32,381 bases of DNA from contig NZ_JAATVY010000044.1 in the NCBI RefSeq assembly GCF_011947195.1, positions 1-32,381 of the forward strand, read 5' to 3'. Shown here piece after piece: positions 16,438 to 24,123 of this stretch. The first letter of the stretch is position 1. The number at the start of each line of letters is the position of its first letter. The stretch is from Planosporangium thailandense (GTDB lineage: Bacteria > Actinomycetota > Actinomycetes > Mycobacteriales > Micromonosporaceae). Made by a program: the position numbers and the translations under genes. The notes below the pieces were generated by a model. It saw only the letters and a list, made by a program, of their open reading frames with translations. It had not been told where the DNA came from and made no database searches.

Positions 16438-17433
16438 ATGGCTGCGATGATCTCTCAGACCCCGGCGGTCCTCTACCTGTCGATGGAGGGGCTCGACGTG
16501 AGCCCGGGCCACGCGCTGCTGCGCGCCCGTGGTGTCGACGTCCTCGACATCGCCGACGACCCGTCCCCACGCGACCTGGAACGGGTGGTCGCGCTGCTGG
16601 TCGGCTACGACCGGATCGGACCGGACTGGTTGGACCGGCTGCCGGCGCTGCGGCTGATCGCCACCCATTCGGCCGGTTACGACATGGTCGACGTCGACGC
16701 CGTGCGGGAGCGCGGGCTATGGCTGGCCAACCTGCCCGCCGCGGCGACCGACGAGGTCGCGACGCACGCGCTGACGATGGCGCTCGCGCTCGTACGCCGG
16801 CTACCCCAGTACGACCGCGACGTCCGGCAGGGACGCTGGTACGACGAGTCGGCGCCCCTGCCGCGCATGCCGGGCGAGCTGACCTGCGGGGTCATCGGCA
16901 TGGGCCGGATCGGGCAGGCGTTCGCCGCGCTCGCCGGCCGGCTGTTCGGCCGGGTCGTCGGGTACGACCCCGTGGTGCCCGACGCGCACTGGCCCGCGGA
17001 TGTCGAGCGGATCGCCGAGGTCGACGCCCTGCTCGGCGTGAGCGACTGCGTGAGCCTGCACCTGCCGCTGTCGGCCGGGACCCAGGGACTGCTCGACGCG
17101 CGGCGGCTCGCGCTCCTGCCGCCCGGCGCGGTCGTGGTCAACGTGTCCCGAGGCGGGCTGGTCGACGAGGCCGCGCTCCTCGACGCGCTGCGCACCGGGC
17201 GGCTCGCCGGCGCCGCCTGCGACGTACTGGTCCAGGAGCCGCCGGCGGCGGACGACCCGATGCTCGGCGCGCCGGGGATCCTGCTCTCGCCGCACGTGGC
17301 CTACCTGTCGGCGAGTGCGCTGCGCCGGTACGCCGAGGTGCCCGCGCGCAACGTCATCGCCTTCCTGGACCACGGCGCGCCGCTGAACCCGGTGGTCAGT
17401 CCCGGCGAAGCTGCGGCGAGTACCGCTCCTTGA
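16438..17433 (+). CDS. D-isomer-specific 2-hydroxyacid dehydrogenase
   Basis: About 331 residues of the NAD-dependent D-2-hydroxyacid dehydrogenase / phosphoglycerate-dehydrogenase-like family. ATHSAGYDMVDVDAVRERG and the Rossmann loop GVIGMGRIGQAF bind substrate and cofactor. Catalytic Arg (NVSRGGLVDE), Glu (LVQEPPAAD) and His (LSPHVAYLS) are all present. It would interconvert a 2-oxo acid and its D-hydroxy acid in the cytoplasm. The start is uncertain: ATG at 16438 or 16447, or GTG at 16393, none with a clear ribosome binding site. I prefer 16438 because the earlier starts fall in the repeat region. The 3' end overlaps the convergent Lrp gene by 38 bases. Its location suggests action on the same 2-oxo acid as the ThDP enzyme (inference). 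Confidence 0.88.
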   Translation: MAAMISQTPAVLYLSMEGLDVSPGHALLRARGVDVLDIADDPSPRDLERVVALLVGYDRIGPDWLDRLPALRLIATHSAGYDMVDVDAVRERGLWLANLPAAATDEVATHALTMALALVRRLPQYDRDVRQGRWYDESAPLPRMPGELTCGVIGMGRIGQAFAALAGRLFGRVVGYDPVVPDAHWPADVERIAEVDALLGVSDCVSLHLPLSAGTQGLLDARRLALLPPGAVVVNVSRGGLVDEAALLDALRTGRLAGAACDVLVQEPPAADDPMLGAPGILLSPHVAYLSASALRRYAEVPARNVIAFLDHGAPLNPVVSPGEAAASTAP

Positions 17434-18307
17434 CCAGTTCGAGGTGCCACCAGGCTTCCATGGCGCGTACGCCGTCGAGCATTCTGATCGCGTCGAGCGT
17501 CGTGCTCACTTCGGAGCGGCTGCGCGCGATCATCGTGCCGATCAGGTCGCACCGGCCGAGCGTGCGGGCCAGGAAGTCCACGGTCGGAAGCTTCGCGATC
17601 GCCGCGGCCGCCTGCCCGCCGCCCGGGCCCAGGTTCACCTGGAACCCGCACATCTGGGTGATGCCCATGGCGGTCGGGTCGGTCAGCCCCTTGACCACGA
17701 CGACGCCCTCGTCGAGGAGGCGGAGGACGCGGGCCCGCGTGGCGGCCCGGGAGAGGCCGACGTGGTCGGCGAGGTCGGCGTACGGCATCCGCCCGTCGGT
17801 CTGCAGGAGCGCGAGCAGTTGCCGGTCGACGTCGTCGAGATCGATCGGCTTGAACGAGCTCAGCCGGCCCAGCGGCAGATGCGAGTCCTTGACGACGTCG
17901 GTGTAGAGCACGGTGTCCAGCGAGACGACGCCCGGCAGGTCGCGGACCTCGCTCACCGCGTGGTCCAGCTCCTCGACGTCCCTGGTGCGAAGCTCGGCGA
18001 TGAGTGTGCACCGGCCGGCGACGATGGAGACGAAGGGGGCGTTGTCGTACCCGGCGATCCGCTTGGCGATGTCGCGTGTCGACACCCCGTCGGTGACGAC
18101 GGAGACGTGCGCAATTGTCGCGTACCCCTCGACGGCCGGGTGGGCGATCGCCTCGATGCGCACCGTCCCGGACTCGATCAGCTTCTGGGTCCGGGCCCGT
18201 GCCGCGGTCCGCGACAGGCCGACATTCGTCCCGAGCTTCTCGTACGAGGCCCGGCCGTCCCGCCTCAGCTCGTCGAGTAATGCAAAGTCCGCCTCGTCCA
18301 GCGCCAC
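17396..18307 (-). CDS. Tandem-duplicated Lrp/AsnC family regulator
   Basis: A 303-residue protein made of two complete Lrp units in one chain. The first has a helix-turn-helix at about 4-50 (DEADFALLDELRRDGRASYE, then VGLSRTAARART) and an effector-binding RAM domain at about 64-140. The second has a helix-turn-helix at about 157-205 (DVDRQLLALLQTDGRMPYAD, then VGLSRAATRARV) and a RAM domain at about 215-292. The fused halves would form a pseudo-dimer. The GTG at 18307 follows GGGGAG. It diverges from the polyamine-type importer and lies convergent to the dehydrogenase gene, so it is the obvious candidate to control region C, sensing an amino-acid-like ligand. Confidence 0.93.
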   Translation of the reverse strand: MALDEADFALLDELRRDGRASYEKLGTNVGLSRTAARARTQKLIESGTVRIEAIAHPAVEGYATIAHVSVVTDGVSTRDIAKRIAGYDNAPFVSIVAGRCTLIAELRTRDVEELDHAVSEVRDLPGVVSLDTVLYTDVVKDSHLPLGRLSSFKPIDLDDVDRQLLALLQTDGRMPYADLADHVGLSRAATRARVLRLLDEGVVVVKGLTDPTAMGITQMCGFQVNLGPGGGQAAAAIAKLPTVDFLARTLGRCDLIGTMIARSRSEVSTTLDAIRMLDGVRAMEAWWHLELVKERYSPQLRRD

Positions 18308-18433
18308 GGTGATCTCCCCTCGCGGTTGTCGCAGATTCTGTCGCGGTCGATGCGCCCCGGCGGGGGAGGGGCCACCCGATCACCGCGTGGGTGCCCGGTT
18401 CAATGTAACGCCTGTACGGTGACACGCCATCTA

Positions 18434-18509
18434 TTCGTTCTTGATTTCCTGTCTTTGCGAACGAAAGATATTGCCAACGTCCGCCAGACCAAGCTAGCGT
18501 TTGCCAACT
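18434..18509 (+). promoter_or_regulatory. Promoter and operator array before the ABC importer operon
   Basis: A promoter is visible as TTGCCA (18471-18476), an 18-base spacer and TAGCGT (18495-18500). Three copies of [A/T]TTGC[C/G]AAC[G/T] occur at 18454, 18470 and 18500, so one precedes the -35, one covers it and one follows the -10 toward the start site. TTCGTTC (18434-18440) and GAACGAA (18459-18465) are perfect inverted arms overlapping the first copy. The segment is unusually AT-rich. The divergently encoded double Lrp regulator is the likely binder (inference). Confidence 0.6.
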
Positions 18510-18551
18510 TGCTCGCTTGTCTGGGTCGGCCATAGTCCCTGGGAGATGTCA

Positions 18552-19694
18552 ATGAATCCCAATCACACCAATCGTCGGAACTTCCTGAAGCTCGCCCTGG
18601 CGGGTGGTGGGGCGCTCGCCGTTCCGGGTCTTCTCTCGGCCTGCGCGGCCTCGAACACCAGCAGCGGCGGCGGCGCCACGTCGGCGAGCTCCAAGGGAGC
18701 GTTCACGCTGCCGAGCGACATAAACGCGAAATGGCCCAAGCTCTCCTCCACGGAGGTGGTCCTCGCCGGCTTCGGCGGTGAGACCTACCAGGTCCGCCAC
18801 CAGCGCGTCTTCGACCAGTTCAGCAAGCTGTCCGGAGCCAAGGTCGTCGACGCGCCGTGGGACTACGGCAAGTTCCTCAACATGGTCGACTCCGCGTCGC
18901 CGGAATGGGACGCCATCGACTTCGACGGCTACTCCACCGTCGCCCTGATCCAGTCCGGCAAGGCGCCGGCCAAGCTCGCCGACTGGGTGCGCCGCTGCGA
19001 CCTCGTCGACCAGGCCTACCAGGACTACGCCGCCGGCTCGTACGCGTACAGCGTGGTCCTGGGCTGGTCGTCCAGCCTGAAGGAGGCGCCGAAGAACTGG
19101 GCCGACTTCTTCGACACCAAGAAGTTCCCCGGCAAGCGCGCGTTCCCCAAGTCCATCTACGCCGGCACGGTGGAGATCGCCCTGATGGCCGACGGCGTGA
19201 GCAAGGACAACCTCTACCCGCTCGACTTCGACCGGGCCTTCCGCAAGCTCGACCAGATCAAGGGCGACCTCGTCTTCTACGACAGCTACGCGCAGGGCCA
19301 GCAGTACATCGTGCAGGGCAGCGCCACGATGGTCGCCATCGCCAACAGCCGGATGATCCAGCTCAAGAAGGACGGCAAGGGCGACTTCACGTACGAGCAG
19401 GCCGTGCTCTACCCCTGGGGCGCCTTCCCGATCACCAAGAACGCCAAGCACGCCGACGCGGTGAACGCGCTGATCGACACGATGTCGCACCCGGCCGTCC
19501 AGGCCGAGGTTGCGCGGTCGCTGTACCTGGGCCCCACCGTCTCGGCCGCGTTCGATCTGCTCAGCGCCGACGAGAAGGCGCTGCAGCCGAACTCCGACGA
19601 GAACAAGGCCAAGGCGGCCGTCGTCAACACCGAGGTCGCCGCCAAGCAGGACGGGGAGTACGTCAAGCGGTTCTTCGACTGGGTCGGCAAGTGA
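18552..19694 (+). CDS. Extracellular solute-binding lipoprotein, spermidine/putrescine (PotD) type
   Basis: A 380-residue receptor for the ABC importer encoded downstream. The N-terminus has a twin-arginine motif (NRRNFLKLALAGGG) followed by the lipobox LLSAC, so it is probably exported folded and lipid-anchored. The mature part (VVLAGFGGETYQVRHQRVFD, KVVDAPWDYGKF, WDAIDFDGYS, VQGSATMVAIANS) fits the PotD/AfuA-like group 1 binding proteins. ATG at 18552 is preferred over 18546 because GGGAG at 18541-18545 leaves a 6-base spacing to the former and none to the latter. The stop overlaps the permease start (GTGA). Ligand is predicted to be a polyamine or similar cation; related proteins bind other small organic molecules. 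Confidence 0.92.
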   Translation: MNPNHTNRRNFLKLALAGGGALAVPGLLSACAASNTSSGGGATSASSKGAFTLPSDINAKWPKLSSTEVVLAGFGGETYQVRHQRVFDQFSKLSGAKVVDAPWDYGKFLNMVDSASPEWDAIDFDGYSTVALIQSGKAPAKLADWVRRCDLVDQAYQDYAAGSYAYSVVLGWSSSLKEAPKNWADFFDTKKFPGKRAFPKSIYAGTVEIALMADGVSKDNLYPLDFDRAFRKLDQIKGDLVFYDSYAQGQQYIVQGSATMVAIANSRMIQLKKDGKGDFTYEQAVLYPWGAFPITKNAKHADAVNALIDTMSHPAVQAEVARSLYLGPTVSAAFDLLSADEKALQPNSDENKAKAAVVNTEVAAKQDGEYVKRFFDWVGK

Positions 19695-20578
19695 CCGCTG
19701 CGATCACGGAAGCTGAACCACGCCGGCGCCGCCGGCCCGGACGAGTGTGGTCCGGGCCGGGCGGCGGCCGGTGGCTGATGCTGCCGCCGGCCCTGCTGCT
19801 GGTACTCGGGATGCTGGGCCCGGTGGCGGTGACGATCGGGGTGGCGCTGCGCGAGAACGGCCCCGTCGGGGCGGTCACGCAGCCCATGCGGGACCCGATG
19901 GTGGTCCACTCGATCGGCAAGACCCTGCTGCTCGCCGTCACCGTCACCATCGCCACCTGGATCTGCGGGCTGCTGTTCACCCTCGCCGTCGGGCTCGCGC
20001 CGCGCGTCGTCGGCCAGATCCTGTTCGGAATCCTCTTCCTCACGTTCTGGATCTCGCTGCTGGTGCGCACCTACGGCTGGGTGCTGACGTTGCAGCCCAA
20101 CGGCGCGCTGGACACGCTCGGCCGGTCCCTGGGGCTCACCGACGCCGCCGGGTTCGGGCTGTTCCAGACCCTGCCGGGCCTGCTGCCGCCGATGGTCCAC
20201 ATCATGCTGCCGTACATGGTGCTGCCGATCTACGCCTCACTGCAGGCGCTCGATCCGGCGCAGGTACGGGCCGCGCGCAGCCTCGGCGGATCCGAGTTCC
20301 TGGTGCTCCGCCGGTTGGTGCTGCCGAGCCTGCGGTCCGGCTCGTGGGCCGGCGTGCTGCTCGTCTTCATCCTGTCGCTCGGCTTCTACGTGACGCCGGC
20401 GTTCCTCGGCGGCCCGGGCACCCAGGTGCTCGCGATGGTCATCGGCGTCCAGTTCGGACGGCTGGAGAACATCGGGCTCACCGCCGCCCTCGGCGCGCTG
20501 TTGCTCATCGCGGTGCTCGTCCTGTACGCGATCGCCGACCGGATTTTCAAGATCAGTGAACAGTGGGAGCGGGTCTGA
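19691..20578 (+). CDS. ABC transporter permease, PotB type
   Basis: A 295-residue inner-membrane permease. After an arginine-rich cytoplasmic start it has about six hydrophobic helices and the EAA loop ARSLGGSEFLVLRRLVLPSL that docks onto the ATPase. LPYMVLPIYASLQALDP just before the loop is typical of PotB/PotH. The GTG at 19691 overlaps the TGA of the binding-protein gene (GTGA), and its TGA overlaps the ATG of the second permease gene (TGATG). It forms the heterodimeric channel with the next gene product. Confidence 0.93.
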   Translation: MTAAITEAEPRRRRRPGRVWSGPGGGRWLMLPPALLLVLGMLGPVAVTIGVALRENGPVGAVTQPMRDPMVVHSIGKTLLLAVTVTIATWICGLLFTLAVGLAPRVVGQILFGILFLTFWISLLVRTYGWVLTLQPNGALDTLGRSLGLTDAAGFGLFQTLPGLLPPMVHIMLPYMVLPIYASLQALDPAQVRAARSLGGSEFLVLRRLVLPSLRSGSWAGVLLVFILSLGFYVTPAFLGGPGTQVLAMVIGVQFGRLENIGLTAALGALLLIAVLVLYAIADRIFKISEQWERV

Positions 20579-21387
20579 TGGACGCTCTGCGTGACGCCCT
20601 GCCGCGTACCCGTGGCTGGTTCACCGCGATCGGCGTGCTCATCGCCGTGTTCCTGCTGGCCCCGCTCATCGCGGTCCTGCCGCTGGCCTTCACCAGCAGC
20701 AAGTACCTGGTCTTCCCGGCGGTCGGCTTCTCCTGGCAGTGGTTCGACACGGTACTGACCGACCCCGCCTGGCAGGGCTCGATCATGAACTCGGCGCGGG
20801 TCGCGGTGACCGCAGCCGTGATCGCCATGGTCACCGGTACCAGCGCCGCACTGGCCGTACGCCGGATCTCGGGCGGGCGGCGGATCGTGCGCACCGTGCT
20901 GCTCGCCCCCATGGTCATGCCGCAACTGGTGCTCGCGCTGGGCCTGTACCTGACCTACAAGAACCTCGTCGGCGGCACCAGCCTCACGGTCCTGACCCTC
21001 GGCCAGGCGACGCTGGCCATGCCGCTGGTCTTCGTGACGGTCTCCGCCGGGCTCGCCGCGGTGGACCCGAACCTGTCGCGCGCCGCGCAGAGCCTCGGCT
21101 ACCGGTGGCCGTCGGTCGTCTGGCGGATCGAACTGCCGCTGGTCGGCCGCAGCGTCATCAGCGGCGCGATCCTCGCCTTCGCGGTCTGCTTCGACGAGGC
21201 GGTGCTCGCCTTCTTCCTCGTGCCGCCGTCCCAGCAGACCCTGCCGGTGAAGATCTGGACCTCGGCGAGCGAGAACGCCTCGCCGGCCATCGCGGCGGCC
21301 AGCGCTCTCGTCATCTGCCTCGCGGTCACTCTGCTCGCCGTGGTGGCCCTCGTGGGGTCCCGCCCCAACAAACAGGAAGCATCATGA
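20578..21387 (+). CDS. ABC transporter permease, PotC type
   Basis: A 269-residue permease with about six membrane helices. Family features are VLPLAFTSSKYLVFP near the N-terminus, the EAA-like loop AAQSLGYRWPSVVWRIELPL, and FDEAVLAFFLVPPSQQTLPV in the C-terminal half. The ATG at 20578 shares one base with the stop of the first permease; its own TGA overlaps the ATP-binding gene start (ATGA). It is the second channel half of the importer. Confidence 0.93.
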   Translation: MDALRDALPRTRGWFTAIGVLIAVFLLAPLIAVLPLAFTSSKYLVFPAVGFSWQWFDTVLTDPAWQGSIMNSARVAVTAAVIAMVTGTSAALAVRRISGGRRIVRTVLLAPMVMPQLVLALGLYLTYKNLVGGTSLTVLTLGQATLAMPLVFVTVSAGLAAVDPNLSRAAQSLGYRWPSVVWRIELPLVGRSVISGAILAFAVCFDEAVLAFFLVPPSQQTLPVKIWTSASENASPAIAAASALVICLAVTLLAVVALVGSRPNKQEAS

Positions 21388-22409
21388 GCGTCAACGTCAC
21401 CTTCGACAACCTCACCGTCGACCTCGGCGGTACACGCATCCTCGACGGGGTTGATCTGGAGATCCCGGCGGGCAGCTTCGTCACGCTGCTGGGCCCGAGC
21501 GGCTCGGGCAAGACCACGACCCTCAACGTGCTGGCCGGCTTCATCGAGCGTTCGGGCGGTCACGTCCGGGTCGACGACAAGGCCATCGACGACCTGCCCG
21601 CCCATGCCCGCAACATCGGCTTCCTGTTCCAGAACTACGCGCTCTTCCCGCACATGAACGTGGGCGAGAACGTCGCGTTCCCGCTGCGCGCCCGGAAGAT
21701 CCCCGCGGCGCGGCGCCGGGAGATGGTCGCCGACGCGCTGCGCCTGGTCCAGCTGCCCGACATGCAGAGCCGCGCGATCCGGTCGCTGTCCGGCGGACAG
21801 CAGCAGCGGATCGCCCTGGCGCGGGCGCTCGTCTTCAAGCCCGCGCTGCTGCTGCTCGACGAACCGCTCGCCGCCCTCGACAAGCAGCTGCGCGAGGCGA
21901 TGCAGCTCGAGCTCAAGCGGATCCAGCTGGAGACCGGCACGACGACCATCGCCGTCACCCACGACCAGATCGAGGCGATGTCGATGGCCGACCTGGTGGC
22001 GATCATGAACAAGGGCCGGCTGGTCCAGGTCGGTTCGCCGGAGGAGGTCTACCGGCGCCCGGCGGACCTCTTCGTCGCCACCTTCCTCGGCGAGGCCAAC
22101 CTCCTGCCGGTGTCGGGCGGGCGGGTCACCGGGTTCCGGCACGCGGCGGCCACCAGCCGCGCCGAGGGGATCGGCGTCCTGCGCCCCGAAGACATCCAGA
22201 TCCGTCCGGCGGCGGCCGACGACACCGCGCCGGGAAAGGTCGAGCTGAGCGTGTTCCAGGGCAACCGGCGCAGGGTCACCGTGCGCTGCGCGGGGATCGA
22301 CACGCCGGTCGTCATCTCGGCGCCCCCCAGCGGGGTCGCCGCCGAGGTCGGTGACGAGGTGCACCTCGCCATCGGCGTCGACCGCGTCCACGTGGTACCG
22401 GCGTCCTGA
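21384..22409 (+). CDS. ABC transporter ATP-binding protein, PotA type
   Basis: A 341-residue ATPase that drives the importer. Walker A is GPSGSGKTT (37-45), the Q-loop FLFQNYALFPHM, the signature LSGGQQQR, Walker B LLLLDEPLAALD and the switch His in VTHDQIEAM. The C-terminal 100 residues form a TOBE domain (VLRPEDIQIR ... AIGVDRVHVVP), usual for PotA/MalK-type subunits and often a site of regulation. It is the last gene of the four-gene operon and is followed by a perfect terminator hairpin. Confidence 0.95.
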   Translation: MSVNVTFDNLTVDLGGTRILDGVDLEIPAGSFVTLLGPSGSGKTTTLNVLAGFIERSGGHVRVDDKAIDDLPAHARNIGFLFQNYALFPHMNVGENVAFPLRARKIPAARRREMVADALRLVQLPDMQSRAIRSLSGGQQQRIALARALVFKPALLLLDEPLAALDKQLREAMQLELKRIQLETGTTTIAVTHDQIEAMSMADLVAIMNKGRLVQVGSPEEVYRRPADLFVATFLGEANLLPVSGGRVTGFRHAAATSRAEGIGVLRPEDIQIRPAAADDTAPGKVELSVFQGNRRRVTVRCAGIDTPVVISAPPSGVAAEVGDEVHLAIGVDRVHVVPAS

Positions 22410-22417
22410 TCAGAGAT

Positions 22418-22459
22418 CTTGGGGAGTTTGACATCGAATAGGGTGTCAAACTCCCCAAG
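22418..22459. terminator. Perfect 16-bp hairpin ending the importer operon
   Basis: CTTGGGGAGTTTGACA (22418-22433) pairs perfectly with TGTCAAACTCCCCAAG (22444-22459) around a 10-base loop. One further A-T and one G-U pair can extend the stem. It starts 8 bases after the PotA-type gene stop. It also lies two bases from the end of the truncated nuclease frame, so it could terminate both strands. Confidence 0.9.
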
Positions 22460-22461
22460 GT

Positions 22462-22611
22462 TCACGAGCAGAGGTTCATCTGGATCACCCGGAACGGCTT
22501 GCGCAGCAGCGTGCCGACCACGGATGACGCGGTCAGCATCGAGGCGGCGAGGAGCAGGCACACGACCACGCCCACCAACCGCCGCAGCGAGCGGTATGAC
22601 GTACCAGCCAT
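22462..22611 (-). pseudogene. Truncated 5' fragment of an EEP-family secreted nuclease gene
   Basis: This 49-codon frame starts MAGTSYRSLRRLVGVVVCLL and ends in FRVIQMNLCS followed by TGA. It matches the first 48 residues of the full-length nuclease encoded at 23175-24011 (MAGRSHRGLRWLVAVVVCLV ... FRVIQMNLCD) at roughly 30 of 48 positions. A 29-base stretch is identical between the copies (22469-22497 and 23872-23900). Homology stops exactly where the catalytic domain should continue, and the importer terminator begins two bases later. What remains is a signal peptide plus the first strand of the nuclease fold, so it cannot be an active nuclease. It may still be translated as a short exported or membrane peptide. 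Confidence 0.8.
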
Positions 22612-22628
22612 GCCGCCGCCTCCCGCGG

Positions 22629-23033
22629 TCAGTAACGCCGGGCCGCGCTGCTCCGGATGAGGCACAGCGGGTGCCCGGCCGGGTCGAGGACGACCACCAG
22701 GTTCGGATCGTCCGGATCCTGGTGCCGTGCCAGGCTGGCCCCCAGCGGCAGCAGCTGCCGGGCGGCGGCGTGCGGATCCTCGACCACGCACTCGAAGTGC
22801 GAATGCAGCGGTACTTCGGGCGAGGGCCACGTCGGGGGCCGGTAGTCCGGAACGGCCCGGAAGACCAGCAGCAGCTGTCCGGTGTCGACGAAGGCCGAAT
22901 CAGCGGTCTGACGAGTGACCCGCCCGCCGAACAGGCTGGTGTAGAACCGCGCCATGACGTCCGGGTCCGGGCAGTCGATCGTCGTTGCCAGCCACTCGAC
23001 CAGCCCCGGCTGCCGCGCCTGATCCTCAGTCAT
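22629..23033 (-). CDS. VOC family protein (glyoxalase/bleomycin-resistance-like)
   Basis: A 134-residue protein of the vicinal oxygen chelate superfamily. It begins with TTIDCPDPDVMARFYTSLFG, the usual first strand and helix. It carries the paired-module features HSHFECVVEDPHAAARQLLP and VVVLDPAGHPLCLIRSS. This actinobacterial group is usually annotated as glyoxalase-like without known function. The ATG at 23033 was chosen; one at 23042 would add three residues. It lies between the nuclease fragment and the full-length nuclease gene, all on the same strand. Confidence 0.85.
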   Translation of the reverse strand: MTEDQARQPGLVEWLATTIDCPDPDVMARFYTSLFGGRVTRQTADSAFVDTGQLLLVFRAVPDYRPPTWPSPEVPLHSHFECVVEDPHAAARQLLPLGASLARHQDPDDPNLVVVLDPAGHPLCLIRSSAARRY

Positions 23034-23174
23034 GGCGGCCATCCTGGCACAGCAGCCGGGCCAACGGCTGGCGCCGCAGCCCACCCTCGGACTCGACCAT
23101 TGATGGCCGGGCCCGGAATCTAAGGTGGGCGCTCGCCGCGCAGGCCCGCTCCTTCGGCGATGACCCGTGCTGCG

Positions 23175-24011
23175 CTACCCGGTTCGCGGGATGGTGAGCG
23201 CGACCAGCAGGCCCGGGTGGTCGGTCGTCCCGTCCATGCCGATCGACCGGCGGGAACTGAGCACGAACTCGGCTGTCGCCACGATCTGCTGCACCCCGCC
23301 GTCGTCGTCGCGCAGATAGCCGGACGGCACGCACGAGCGGACGTCGGGCGAGCCGCGGTACCTCAGGTTGAGGTCGCCGCCCAGCACGGTGGGCTCGTAC
23401 CCGCCCCGGTCGCGGATCGTGGGGATCGCCGTACGCAGCAGGTAGCTGCATTGGGTGAGCGCGACAGACGCGCTGGTGTCGGCCAGGTGCGTGGTGCAGG
23501 CGTAGAAGTCGGCGGGGGCGTAGACGCAGAGCCAGGCCCGCTCCTCGGGGTCGCGGGTGTCCTGGGCCGGGTAGAGGCCGCTGTACATGGTGTGCCGGCC
23601 GTCCCGGTTCGCCAGGCGCGCCACCAGACCGATGCCGTACGGCTGGCCGTTGAGGCAGTGGTAGGCCCCGCCGGTGCGGCGGTCGCCGGCCGCCGTGAAG
23701 GCCGATACGACGGCGCTACCGGGGTAGCGGGCGGCCATCGCGCGGTCCAGCGCGGACACGTCCTGCTGGCAGACCTCGTTGAGGGTGACCAGGTCGGGGG
23801 CCTCATTGCGGATCACCGCGGCGGCCGCGGCCACCGACCGGCCGGTGTAACAGCCGGCCATGCCGCTGTCACAGAGGTTCATCTGGATCACCCGGAACGG
23901 GCGCGTCATCGTGCTCTCCGGCGACGACCCGGTCAGCAGCGCGACGCTGGAGACCAGGCACACGACCACGGCCACCAGCCACCGGAGCCCTCGGTGTGAA
24001 CGACCAGCCAT
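23175..24011 (-). CDS. Secreted endonuclease/exonuclease/phosphatase (EEP) family protein
   Basis: A 278-residue DNase-I-like-fold hydrolase. The N-terminal 27 residues are a Sec signal peptide (RGLRWLVAVVVCLVSSVALL). Catalytic features appear in order: Asn45 in VIQMNLC, Glu79 in LVTLNEVC, His in TTHLAD, Asp-x-Asn in GGDLNLR and the terminal TDHPGLLV. Eight cysteines in the mature part suggest disulfides, fitting extracellular action. The substrate could be nucleic acid or a phosphoester lipid. TGTCA/TGACA inverted arms (24035-24050) lie just upstream. A truncated paralogue lies about 1.4 kb downstream on the same strand. Confidence 0.88.
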   Translation of the reverse strand: MAGRSHRGLRWLVAVVVCLVSSVALLTGSSPESTMTRPFRVIQMNLCDSGMAGCYTGRSVAAAAAVIRNEAPDLVTLNEVCQQDVSALDRAMAARYPGSAVVSAFTAAGDRRTGGAYHCLNGQPYGIGLVARLANRDGRHTMYSGLYPAQDTRDPEERAWLCVYAPADFYACTTHLADTSASVALTQCSYLLRTAIPTIRDRGGYEPTVLGGDLNLRYRGSPDVRSCVPSGYLRDDDGGVQQIVATAEFVLSSRRSIGMDGTTDHPGLLVALTIPRTG

Positions 24012-24123
24012 GCACCCGCCTAGTGATCGGCCTATGTCACTCTGATGACACGTCGGCACTGGCCGGCCGGTTCGCCACCTCCTACTGCCACGGTAGCCCG
24101 CTGCTCGCGGCCACGCCGCCGGT

